Assembly: GCF_013409995.1 (NCBI RefSeq)
Contig: NZ_JACCBX010000002.1
Coordinates: 39,827-103,826, forward strand
From: Neobacillus driksii
Lineage (GTDB): Bacteria > Bacillota > Bacilli > Bacillales > Cytobacillaceae
Reading direction: 5' to 3'
DNA length: 64,000 bases
Under the pieces are notes generated by a model. The model did not search any database. It saw only the letters and a program-made list of their open reading frames with translations, and was not told where the DNA came from. Of this stretch, positions 44,763-52,510 are shown piece after piece. How positions within the stretch are numbered: the stretch's first letter is position 1; every line of letters starts with the position of its first letter. The translations under genes and the position numbers were made by a program.

Positions 44763-44806
44763 AAAAAGAACCTATCCCACTAATCAACGGGAAGGTTCTT
44801 TTTTCT
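44763..44806. terminator. Bidirectional terminator
   Basis: AAAAAGAACCTATCCC / GGGAAGGTTCTTTTTT imperfect stem between convergent genes; overlaps the 3' end of the minus-strand gene. Confidence 0.85.
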
Positions 44807-45074
44807 TTGCCACCATTTTAATTACTTTATAGCCAGGCTTTATTTTCACTCGTTTTGTTTCCTTAGCTGTTTTCACTTGATAGAGAGTGAACTTTTTCGG
44901 CTGGTGCTCCAGCATTTCGACCTTTTGGACATTTTCATTACGATAGTATTTGTGAATCTTACGTATTTGTTTATCTTGCTTTTCACCAAACAGCAAATCG
45001 TAAAGGTAAATAAAAATAAAAACAAAAATGCCTCCGACAATAATTGTGTAAAGTAATGATGAAATTGATTCCAC
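44784..45074 (-). CDS. Small single-helix membrane protein, unknown
   Basis: A 96-residue protein with one N-terminal membrane helix (LLYTIIVGGIFVFIFIYLYDLLF) and a highly basic cytoplasmic tail (many Lys and Arg). No family recognised. A good AGGAAGGATG-type box precedes the ATG. Confidence 0.7.
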   Translation of the reverse strand: MESISSLLYTIIVGGIFVFIFIYLYDLLFGEKQDKQIRKIHKYYRNENVQKVEMLEHQPKKFTLYQVKTAKETKRVKIKPGYKVIKMVAKKKEPSR

Positions 45075-45343
45075 GTATTACATCCTTCCTGTTCTTAAAC
45101 AATGTATTGTTCTCCATTATACCTTTTTTACCTTATTTGAAAAATAACATGATTTTAAAATGGATAACCTAAAAATGCAAAAAAATTTTTATTAAGAATG
45201 TCTTTTTGGGATGAACATTTTCAAAAAAGTGTGATAAAGTATAGTAAAGAAAGCCTTTATCTAAAGGTATTCATCAAGTATTATAGTGTCCTTTTCAGGC
45301 GGACAATTGTTTTTCTAATAGCGACAATAAGGGGGAATAAAAA

Positions 45344-46534
45344 GTGTCCAGTACTATTTTGGAGCAATTTTTAAACGAAAATCTAGAAGATTTAAAAGGT
45401 AAGGGTCTATATAATGTCATCGATCCATTAGAAAGTCCAAATGGGCCAATGATTACGATAAATGGTAAACAGTTAGTTAATCTTTCATCAAATAACTATT
45501 TAGGGTTAGCAACCGATGAACGCTTGAAGCAAGCAGCTAAGGATGCCATTGAAACTTACGGTGTTGGGGCCGGAGCAGTTCGTACCATTAACGGTACATT
45601 AAAACTTCACGTTGAATTGGAAGAAAAATTAGCTGAATTCAAACATACAGAAGCAGCAATTGCTTATCAATCAGGCTTCAATTGTAATATGGCCGCGATA
45701 TCTGCGGTAATGGATAAAAATGATGCGATTTTATCTGACGAATTAAACCACGCTTCTATTATTGATGGCTGCCGCTTATCCAAAGCAAAGATTATCCGCG
45801 TTAATCATTCTGATATGGAAGATTTACGAAGAAAGGCCAAGGAAGCGAAGGAATCAGGTCAATACAATAAAATCATGGTTATTACCGATGGTGTATTCTC
45901 CATGGACGGGGACATTGCATTATTACCTGAAATCGTAAAAATTGCTGAAGAATTCGACCTTATTACATATGTAGACGATGCACATGGATCAGGTGTCCTT
46001 GGTGATGGTGCCGGTACAGTTAAGCATTTCGGCTTGTCTGATAAAATCGATTTCCAAATCGGTACGCTATCAAAAGCTATTGGTGTAGTAGGCGGATATG
46101 TAGCAGGGAAGAAAAATTTAATTGATTGGTTAAAGGTCCGCAGCCGTCCGTTCCTATTCTCTACATCACTAACCCCAGCAGATGTAGCAGCAAGTAAACG
46201 TTCCATTGAAATCTTAATGGAAAGTAACGAGCTTAATAAAAAGCTTTGGGAAAATGGAGATTACCTGAAAAAAGGCTTAAAGGGATTAGGCTTTAATATC
46301 GGTAACAGTGAAACACCCATTACACCATGTATTATTGGCGACGAAGCTCTTACGCAGCAATTTAGCAAACGATTAAATGAAGAGGGAGTATATGCTAAAG
46401 CGATTGTTTTCCCAACCGTACCTCAAGGAACAGGACGCGTTCGCAATATGCCGACTGCAGCACATACAAAAGAAATGCTTGATCAAGCGATTGCGACCTA
46501 TGAGAAAGTCGGTAAGGAAATGGGGATTATTTAA
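45344..46534 (+). CDS. kbl: Glycine C-acetyltransferase (2-amino-3-ketobutyrate CoA ligase)
   Basis: A 396-residue PLP enzyme of the alpha-oxoamine synthase family that cleaves 2-amino-3-ketobutyrate with CoA to glycine and acetyl-CoA. Motifs: [37 protein letters not shown] and the PLP lysine in [15 protein letters not shown] 45344 with AAGGGGG box 8 bases upstream. Paired with tdh 50 bases downstream. A small hairpin TGTCC/GGACA near 45287-45306 lies in its leader. Confidence 0.94.
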   Translation: MSSTILEQFLNENLEDLKGKGLYNVIDPLESPNGPMITINGKQLVNLSSNNYLGLATDERLKQAAKDAIETYGVGAGAVRTINGTLKLHVELEEKLAEFKHTEAAIAYQSGFNCNMAAISAVMDKNDAILSDELNHASIIDGCRLSKAKIIRVNHSDMEDLRRKAKEAKESGQYNKIMVITDGVFSMDGDIALLPEIVKIAEEFDLITYVDDAHGSGVLGDGAGTVKHFGLSDKIDFQIGTLSKAIGVVGGYVAGKKNLIDWLKVRSRPFLFSTSLTPADVAASKRSIEILMESNELNKKLWENGDYLKKGLKGLGFNIGNSETPITPCIIGDEALTQQFSKRLNEEGVYAKAIVFPTVPQGTGRVRNMPTAAHTKEMLDQAIATYEKVGKEMGII

Positions 46535-46584
46535 TATCCTTCGCTAGACGAATTGCATGTGATAAGTGAGGAGGACGGAGAAGA

Positions 46585-47562
46585 ATGAAACGGATATTAA
46601 TTACTGGTGCACTCGGACAAATTGGTTCCGAGCTCACCATGAAATTACGGGAAACGTATGGGTCTGATAATGTAATTGCTACAGATATTAGAAAGAATGA
46701 CAGTGAAGCAGCACAGAGCGGTCCATTTGAAACTTTAGATGTTACAGATTTAAACAAGATGGGCGACATTGCGAAAAAATACAAGGTTGATACGATCATG
46801 CACTTAGCGGCACTATTGTCGGCCACAGCAGAGGCAAAACCAGTCTTAGCTTGGAATTTAAATATGGGCGGGCTGATGAATGCATTAGAAACGGCAAGGG
46901 AGCTTAATGCCCAATTTTTCACTCCAAGTTCGATTGGTGCATTTGGACCGTCTACACCGAAAGACAGCACACCACAGGATACGATTATGCGTCCCACGAC
47001 GATGTATGGCGTAAATAAAGTAGCCGGAGAGCTTTTAGGCGATTACTATTATCACAAATTTGGAGTCGACACGAGGGGACTTCGTTTCCCAGGCCTAATT
47101 TCACACGTAGCACTGCCTGGCGGCGGCACCACAGATTATGCTGTGGAAATCTACTATGAAGCCATCAAAAACGGAAGATATACATCGTATATTGATAAAG
47201 GTACGTATATGGATATGATGTATATGCCTGATGCACTAAATGCGATTATCGATTTGATGGAAGCTGACCCATGCCGGCTTAAGCACCGTAACTCATTCAA
47301 TGTAACTGCAATGAGCTTTGATCCAGAAGAAATTGCAAACGAGATTAGAAAACATATCCCAGGATTTGAACTTACTTATCATGTGGACCCTGTCCGCCAA
47401 AGAATTGCCGACAGCTGGCCAAATTCGATTGATGCCATTGCAGCAGAGGAAGAGTGGGGCTTCAAATTTGAATATGACTTAGCGAGAATGACTGAAGACA
47501 TGATTAATAAGTTAACGAATAAATTGACCTTTAACAAAACCAAAACAAGTGGTATACAATGA
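46585..47562 (+). CDS. tdh: SDR-type L-threonine 3-dehydrogenase
   Basis: A 325-residue extended short-chain dehydrogenase. NAD-binding loop [10 protein letters not shown] at residues 8-17, catalytic Tyr-Lys in [10 protein letters not shown] near 141-150, and [16 protein letters not shown] typical of the SDR-type threonine dehydrogenase. It oxidises threonine to 2-amino-3-ketobutyrate, the substrate of Kbl. GAGGACGGAG box before ATG. Confidence 0.92.
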   Translation: MKRILITGALGQIGSELTMKLRETYGSDNVIATDIRKNDSEAAQSGPFETLDVTDLNKMGDIAKKYKVDTIMHLAALLSATAEAKPVLAWNLNMGGLMNALETARELNAQFFTPSSIGAFGPSTPKDSTPQDTIMRPTTMYGVNKVAGELLGDYYYHKFGVDTRGLRFPGLISHVALPGGGTTDYAVEIYYEAIKNGRYTSYIDKGTYMDMMYMPDALNAIIDLMEADPCRLKHRNSFNVTAMSFDPEEIANEIRKHIPGFELTYHVDPVRQRIADSWPNSIDAIAAEEEWGFKFEYDLARMTEDMINKLTNKLTFNKTKTSGIQ

Positions 47563-47569
47563 AAAGTTG

Positions 47570-47603
47570 AAAGATGACCGGATATTTTCGGTCATCTTTT
47601 TTC
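47570..47603 (+). terminator. Terminator of kbl-tdh
   Basis: AAAGATGACCG / CGGTCATCTTTTTT stem with loop GATATTTT. Confidence 0.9.
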
Positions 47604-47630
47604 ATTTCAACTGGAGTGACCGACCGATTG

Positions 47631-47690
47631 TAGAAGCTGTACACTTTTTTGTAGAACCTGTACGCTTTTGCATAAAAGCTGTACGGTTAA
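47631..47690. repeat. Three (G/C)CTGTAC direct repeats at 21-bp steps
   Basis: GCTGTAC, CCTGTAC and GCTGTAC start at 47636, 47657 and 47678, each preceded by a GTAGAA- or ATAAAA-like segment. Steps are exactly 21 bp. Located between the tdh and selD terminators. Confidence 0.75.
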
Positions 47691-47710
47691 ATACCCGCAT
47701 CATCTTTTAA

Positions 47711-47745
47711 CAAGAAAAAAACAGCGTAGCCCATGCCACGCTGTT
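47711..47745 (-). terminator. Terminator of selD
   Basis: ACAGCGT / ACGCTGT stem (47721-47744) followed on the minus strand by a seven-T run. Confidence 0.85.
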
Positions 47746-48796
47746 ACCTCATTGCATAAATTAATTTCTCTTTCTTTTCCGTAACCCTGCCGACAATGGC
47801 AGCATGGTGTTTACCGGCAGAATGGAGGTTATTCACGTACTGAACAGCTTCTTCTTCACTCATCGAAACAAGAAGTCCCCCAGAAGTAATCGCATCACAA
47901 AGAACCAATTGTTCCTCTGGCAAAAGATCTTCATAGACAACATCATTAATTAACCATTTATGATTGGATTTTGAACCTCCAGGTACAACTCCATCCCTGG
48001 CTAACTCTAATGCACCTTCAAGGATTGGAACTTTAGAGTAGTTGATTTCAAAGCTCACATTACTTCCACGTGCCATCTCACTGCTATGGCCTAGTAACCC
48101 GAATCCTGTTACATCCGTTACAGCATGTGGGTGGTAGTTCGTCAACACCTCAGCAGCGGTTTTGTTTAACTCAGCCATTGTTTCGGTAACAATTTGTTCT
48201 TGTTCCGCCGTAACGACACTACGTTTAATCCCAGTGGTAATAATACCAACACCAATCGGCTTAGTAATTACTAATACATCACCAGGCTTAGCTCCAACGT
48301 TCTTCCAAACCTTATCAGGATGAACGATTCCCGTTACAGAAAGACCAAATTTTGGCTCTTGGTCATCAATAGAATGACCTCCGACCGTTAAGGCACCAGC
48401 TTCTTTTACTTTATCAGCAGCACCACGCAGTATATCGGAAAGCATCTCAGGACCGAGTTTTTTTATTGGATAACCTACAATATTAAGAACTGTTTTCGGT
48501 TCTCCACCCATTGCATAAACATCGCTTAAGGCATTGGCAGCGGTAATCTGTCCAAACATATATGGGTCGTCCACAATTGGGGTAAAGTAATCGACCGTTT
48601 GAATAAGGGCAATCGAGTCCGTTAACTGATACACTCCTGCATCATCAGAAGTTTCGTGTCCCACTAATAACTCAGGAACAGGGTCTTGCTTAGGTAAATG
48701 ACGCAAAACTTGCGCCAGGTCCTCAGGACCAATTTTACAGCCTCAGCCCGCTTTAGTTGATAAAGAGGTTAGGCGTATTTTCTCTTGCTCACTCAT
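47744..48796 (-). CDS. selD: Selenide, water dikinase (itself a selenoprotein)
   Basis: Makes selenophosphate from selenide and ATP, the selenium donor for Sec. From ATG 48796 (GGAGGTGG box) the protein is 350 residues if TGA codon 18 (48743-48745) is read as Sec: LTSLSTKAG-U-GCK, exactly where SelD has its catalytic Sec or Cys followed by the essential Lys. Downstream blocks GHETSDDAGVYQ, DVYAMGGEPK, TVGGHSIDDQEPKFGLSVTG and TDVTGFGLLGH are intact. A GC-rich hairpin follows the TGA. A conventional annotation would begin late at 48706 and lose the active site. Confidence 0.95.
48718..48730 (-). promoter_or_regulatory. Candidate SECIS hairpin in selD
   Basis: On the minus strand GGTCC-TGA-GGACC, 12 bases downstream of the Sec codon. 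The loop is small, so the exact folded form is uncertain. Confidence 0.5.
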
Positions 48797-48949
48797 CGTT
48801 CCACCTCCATTTATTAGTATAACTGTTTCGAAAAAAAACTGCACACACTATGAACAAGCAAAAGATTTGCATGGAAAATAACGTTGCGATAAAATATTTT
48901 TACTATAGTGATGTAGGAAATTGGATTTATGTAATGGAGGAGTAAAAAG

Positions 48950-49189
48950 ATGAGCAACTATCATGTTATTGTTGAATTCTGCATGCAATGAAACTACGCA
49001 CCTAAAGCCGCGGGTCTCGCGGAAGAACTTTTTACACACTTTAACCGTAACATTGCAAAAATGGAATTAATCCCTGTTTCAGGCGGAGCATTCGAAGTAA
49101 CTGTCAATGGGGAAAAAATTTATTCTAAATTAGATACAGGGGTGTTTCCTGACACCGACGATATCATTACTAAAATATCACAAAAATAA
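48950..49189 (+). CDS. SelW/Rdx-family selenoprotein
   Basis: ATG 48950 (GGAGGAG box 7 bases upstream) gives a 79-residue thioredoxin-like Rdx protein if TGA at codon 14 (48989-48991) is Sec. The N-terminal strand and redox motif are VIVEFCMQ-U-NYAPKAAGLAEEL, a CxxU as in SelW, SelT and related proteins; later blocks SGGAFEVTVNGEKIYSKL and FPDTDDIITKI are typical. The Sec codon is followed by a near-ideal bacterial SECIS. Function is probably thiol-linked redox. It is divergent from selD, sharing one intergenic region. Confidence 0.93.
49008..49022 (+). promoter_or_regulatory. Bacterial SECIS element of the SelW gene
   Basis: CCGCG-GGTCT-CGCGG, a 5-bp GC stem with loop GGUCU, 16 bases 3' of the UGA. 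The loop recalls the SelB-binding AGGUCU loop of E. coli fdhF mRNA. Confidence 0.8.
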
Positions 49190-49194
49190 ACATT

Positions 49195-49226
49195 ACCCTC
49201 ATATCAACCATTTGGTATGAGGGTTT
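49195..49226. terminator. Terminator of the SelW gene
   Basis: ACCCTCATA / TATGAGGGT stem with a 12-base loop, then TTTATT; 5 bases after the stop. Confidence 0.8.
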
Positions 49227-49287
49227 ATTAATGTAGTAACAATATTATCTTAACCGGAAGCTGCAAAAAAAAATGCCGTAAGATAAC

Positions 49288-49680
49288 TTAAGGCAATGTA
49301 ATGTAGCAGTTTTTCCCTGGACCTTTTTCATTTTTTGAAATAAGAACCTCTAATATACCATTTATATAATTTGCACTTACTTTTTGATTAATAACCTCAA
49401 AGGGGAACTCGATAGTACGTATTTTCTTATGTTGATTAGAGGAAGTGGAAGATTTAACAGCAGTGATAACAAGCTTATGGTCTTCAATAAAAACCTTAAT
49501 TTCTGAGCTGTTATACTCGGTAAGTAATGCCTCCACAATCCATTCCTTGTCAGTCTCATATAAATCAATTCGAAATTGAATCAGGTCATCTTGTGTAGTT
49601 AGAGGATCGAGGCAGTAGTTTTCCAACCACTTTTCCACAAGGTCAAAATCGATGGGCTGTATATTTTTTTTGGGTTTCAT
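49288..49680 (-). CDS. cotM: Alpha-crystallin-like spore coat protein (CotM-like)
   Basis: A 130-residue Hsp20/alpha-crystallin domain protein (IEFPFEVINQKVSANYINGILEVLISK is the last conserved region). Its place beside sspP, sspO and citB corresponds to the outer-coat protein CotM of B. subtilis. ATG 49680 with GGGGGA box is used rather than an upstream codon. A hairpin GCCTTAAG/CTTACGGC with T run on the minus strand overlaps its stop. selA lies between it and sspP, which is not the B. subtilis arrangement as I recall it. Confidence 0.78.
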   Translation of the reverse strand: MKPKKNIQPIDFDLVEKWLENYCLDPLTTQDDLIQFRIDLYETDKEWIVEALLTEYNSSEIKVFIEDHKLVITAVKSSTSSNQHKKIRTIEFPFEVINQKVSANYINGILEVLISKNEKGPGKNCYITLP

Positions 49681-49775
49681 AGCAATCCCCCTTGCATGGT
49701 TTATTTTATTCATTCAGAATGAAAGGGTGTAGTGAAAAAGCAGGACTAAAGTAGGTATAGTAAAGGAGTTTTTTT

Positions 49776-51182
49776 GTGAAAGAATGGTTACGCTCAATCC
49801 CGGCGGTACATGAACTACAAAACCACAAGCAGTTCGAATCCCTCCTAAGGGAAAATCATTTGGATGTTACCCAATTAACAAAGCATTTAAAGGAAGCACT
49901 TGATCAAATTAGATCATTACTAATAAATGGAGACTGGAATGGCGCAATCCCGGGTACAAATCAGTTTATAGAGGATGTTTTTCAACTATTAGGCGGCAAT
50001 ATTAAGAAACAATATTCTTATACCCTTGAAAGAGTAATTAATGCAACAGGAACCATCCTTCATACGAATCTTGGAAGAGCAAGGCTGAGTGACAACGCCA
50101 TTCAGCATGTGGTTGAAACAGCCCAAAATTACTCAAACCTTGAATACAAGTTAGATGAAGGGGAGCGTGGTTCCAGGCATAGCCATGTAGAAGCACTTCT
50201 TAAAGAAATTACCGGTGCAGAGGCGGCAATGGTCGTTAATAATAATGCGGCAGCTGTTTATCTTGTTTTAAGAGCGCTTGCAGAAAATAAAGAAGTCATT
50301 GTTTCAAGAGGACAGTTAGTAGAAATTGGCGGTTCATTTCGGATCTCCTCCATTATGGAAGAGAGTGGCGCGAAATTAGTCGAGGTTGGAACTACAAATA
50401 AAACTCATTTATATGATTATGAAAAAGCCCTTAATTCTGAAACGGCTATTGTCATGAAAGTACATACAAGTAATTTCAAGGTGGTTGGTTTTACCAAATC
50501 AGTCGAAACAGAAGACCTTATTAGACTAACTCAAGCTTGTAACGATGTTATTTTTTATGAAGACCTTGGGAGCGGTGCCCTTTTCGACTTCAGAAAGCAT
50601 GGAATTGGAGATGAACCCGTTGTAAGCGAGGTCATTGGTATGGGTGCCGATCTTGTTACTTTTAGTGGGGATAAGCTCCTGGGTGGACCTCAAGCAGGAA
50701 TTATTGCTGGAAAGAAGAAAATCATAGATATTCTAAAAAAACACCAATTAGCACGCGTGGTGCGAGTAGATAAAATGACTCTAGCCGCGTTAGAAGGTAC
50801 GCTAATTGATTATGCACGCGGAGAACATGGTGTACATAACATTCCCACCATCCATGATTTATTAGTTTCTATTGATATATTAGACGAAAGAACGAAGAGG
50901 TTTGTTACAAAATTGTTACAAGACACAAATGATTTTGGGGCCAAAATTTTTCCTGGTACAGGTCAAGTAGGCGGGGGAACAATGCCGGATGTGCAACTGC
51001 CGACCCTGGTGATTGCTCTTAAACACCATACCTTAACTGCAGAACAGGTTGGAAGAAAATTAAGAACACAATTTAAGCCAGCAATTGTTGGACGAATTCA
51101 AAAAGATGAATTCATCATTGATTTAAGAACAGTTACCGAGGACGAAGAGCAACTTTTACTAGAAGCCTTACTTCAATTATAA
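49776..51182 (+). CDS. selA: L-seryl-tRNA(Sec) selenium transferase
   Basis: A 468-residue PLP enzyme that converts Ser-tRNA(Sec) to Sec-tRNA(Sec) with selenophosphate from SelD. Blocks RVINATGTILHTNLGRARLS, EAAMVVNNNAAAVYLVL, EDLGSGALFDFRKHGI and the PLP lysine in FSGDKLLGGPQAGII are all present. GTG 49776 has a TAAAGGAG box. No selB follows; the next plus-strand gene is unrelated. With selD and four UGA-containing genes it shows active Sec decoding. Confidence 0.96.
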   Translation: MKEWLRSIPAVHELQNHKQFESLLRENHLDVTQLTKHLKEALDQIRSLLINGDWNGAIPGTNQFIEDVFQLLGGNIKKQYSYTLERVINATGTILHTNLGRARLSDNAIQHVVETAQNYSNLEYKLDEGERGSRHSHVEALLKEITGAEAAMVVNNNAAAVYLVLRALAENKEVIVSRGQLVEIGGSFRISSIMEESGAKLVEVGTTNKTHLYDYEKALNSETAIVMKVHTSNFKVVGFTKSVETEDLIRLTQACNDVIFYEDLGSGALFDFRKHGIGDEPVVSEVIGMGADLVTFSGDKLLGGPQAGIIAGKKKIIDILKKHQLARVVRVDKMTLAALEGTLIDYARGEHGVHNIPTIHDLLVSIDILDERTKRFVTKLLQDTNDFGAKIFPGTGQVGGGTMPDVQLPTLVIALKHHTLTAEQVGRKLRTQFKPAIVGRIQKDEFIIDLRTVTEDEEQLLLEALLQL

Positions 51183-51186
51183 AAGC

Positions 51187-51213
51187 AACCCCCTCATTGG
51201 TCTAGAGGGGGTT
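51187..51213 (+). terminator. Probable terminator hairpin of selA
   Basis: AACCCCCTC / GAGGGGGTT stem just after the stop; strong stem but no T run. Confidence 0.6.
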
Positions 51214-51267
51214 AGCACTATTTCAAAGGTCCGATAATATATATTTTTATCTATGAGAATTGTCCAG

Positions 51268-51426
51268 CCCCTGTCAACGATTACGGGCGCCTTCCGCTTT
51301 TCTATTGTCTAGCTATAGGCGCCATCGGCTCAGGGTCATAAGCCAATCCGTCCAGAAGGTTAATGAACAACCTTCCAGCCGGCTCGACTTATGCCTGTCG
51401 CCGATAAGCAGGCGCCTTCCGCTTTT
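51268..51426. repeat. GC-rich intergenic repeat with GGCGCCTTCCGCTTTTCT modules
   Basis: Two copies of GGCGCCTTCCGCTTTTCT (about 51288-51305 and 51410-51427) flank a structured, GC-richer segment containing GTCTAGCTATAGGCGCC, GGCTC and an AGAAGGTT/AACCTTC inverted repeat. I recall similar GGCGCCTTCCGCTTTTC elements as common dispersed repeats in Bacillaceae. No protein is visible. Confidence 0.65.
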
Positions 51427-51567
51427 CTACATATCATGATGTGATTTACTTTTTTGGCGTGTATGGTTGCGGTTCTTTACTTTTTTCGATCCGCTTAAGG
51501 GCTCAGGCTGACCAGAAGTCTTTGGTTGATTTCTACGCATATCTTTGCCGTCGTTTTTGTTCACCAT
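51427..51567 (-). CDS. sspP: Small acid-soluble spore protein P
   Basis: A 46-residue basic spore protein with [14 protein letters not shown] at the start and [20 protein letters not shown], the SspP signature. ATG 51567 aligns with family starts and sits 10 bases after AGGAGG; ATG 51573 is in frame. It is minus-strand with sspO, as in B. subtilis. Confidence 0.92.
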   Translation of the reverse strand: MVNKNDGKDMRRNQPKTSGQPEPLSGSKKVKNRNHTRQKSKSHHDM

Positions 51568-51684
51568 TTTCATCCCTCCTCCTATATTGTTAGGATGCAA
51601 TGCCGGAGACTTTTTATGCTGAATAATTTGTTGTAGGGCTGTGCAATTTAACGTTATAGAAACGTGAGGGGAGTGAAACAGTCA

Positions 51685-51963
51685 ATGCCTGAGATTGATC
51701 GATTTCCATATAATAAGGATAAGCAGCAGGCTTTTCAGGCTGCTCAGCAGGGCTATGAAGAAGCACAGGGATTATTTAAAACGATCATTAGTGACAGTGC
51801 CAGTTACGGTCACCAATTAAAGCATTTAAAAGAAGAAGTTAATGAAGCTTATCAGCAAATTGAAAATGCATTAGAAGTGGCTTCAGAGCACCAAAGAGCA
51901 CAGCTCGAGCGCTTTCAACAAGATTTGCAGAGCATCGTAGAAGAAGTAAATCTTACTGAATAG
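51685..51963 (+). CDS. Small helical protein of unknown function
   Basis: A 92-residue Gln/Glu/Ala-rich protein predicted to be nearly all helical with coiled-coil character (about residues 12-88: AFQAAQQGYEEAQGLF, then HLKEEVNEAYQQIENAL). No known family. The GAGGGGAGTG box supports ATG 51685. Its location between two spore genes suggests a spore-related role but nothing in the sequence shows it. Confidence 0.7.
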   Translation: MPEIDRFPYNKDKQQAFQAAQQGYEEAQGLFKTIISDSASYGHQLKHLKEEVNEAYQQIENALEVASEHQRAQLERFQQDLQSIVEEVNLTE

Positions 51964-51970
51964 CATATTT

Positions 51971-51999
51971 AAAAAGCAGGGGATCACTCCTGCTTTTTG
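51971..51999. terminator. Terminator between the helical protein gene and sspO
   Basis: AAAAAGCAGG / CCTGCTTTTT stem with loop GGATCACT, T runs in both directions. Confidence 0.88.
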
Positions 52000-52007
52000 T
52001 CTGCCAT

Positions 52008-52157
52008 TTATTGATTCTTTTTACGTTTTTTATTGTTCATTTTTTCTTTGATTGTTAAAGGTTCATTAGACATTTCTTCATTATATCCAGCACCCATACC
52101 TTGACCTTTTGCTGCATTAGCGCCCGGAATTACATGATTTGACTTCTTTCGTTGCAT
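52008..52157 (-). CDS. sspO: Small acid-soluble spore protein O
   Basis: A 49-residue basic protein starting [20 protein letters not shown] and ending NNKKRKKNQ, the SspO (CotK) pattern. AGGAGGTG box before ATG 52157. Divergent from citB. Confidence 0.92.
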   Translation of the reverse strand: MQRKKSNHVIPGANAAKGQGMGAGYNEEMSNEPLTIKEKMNNKKRKKNQ

Positions 52158-52372
52158 GCCATTCACCTCCTATGAGAATTCCGTAGAATTCTCACTGATA
52201 AAGATAATATTTCCTTTTAAGTAAAAATAAATGACAACAAAAAAGTTTTTTGAGATAATAAATATGACGCAATTCTAATCTTTAAGACTATTCAGTTATA
52301 CGGTATTATAAGATTTTTCTAAATATTTTGAACAATATACATAAAAAACATAAGAAAAACTTATCAATCGCA

Positions 52373-52416
52373 ATAACTTTCTTGTTATTTACTTATGTAA
52401 AAGGTTGTATTAAGAT
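52373..52416 (+). promoter_or_regulatory. citB promoter with CcpC-like dyad
   Basis: TTTACT (52388-52393), 17-bp spacer, TAAGAT (52411-52416). An inverted repeat ATAA-N8-TTAT (52373-52388) abuts the -35 box and another TTAT (52393-52396) lies between the boxes. B. subtilis citB is repressed by CcpC at an ATAA/TTAT dyad, so the same control is inferred. The rest of the 52158-52510 gap is AT-rich without a gene. Confidence 0.6.
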
Positions 52417-52510
52417 TAGAATTGTGAGAAAAGTAGGGATGGATAGGAATTTTCAAACTTTTCGACTTTTCGTTAATTTAATTAATGATGACGAATGAGG
52501 GGGTTTCACT

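Noticed and set aside
45285-45343. Glycine or threonine riboswitch before kbl
   Set aside because: Only one small hairpin (TGTCC/GGACA) is visible; none of the conserved aptamer segments were found.
51268-51426. Structured RNA or tRNA-Sec downstream of selA
   Set aside because: No acceptor stem, CCA or UCA anticodon arm could be placed; the segment looks like a dispersed GC-rich repeat.
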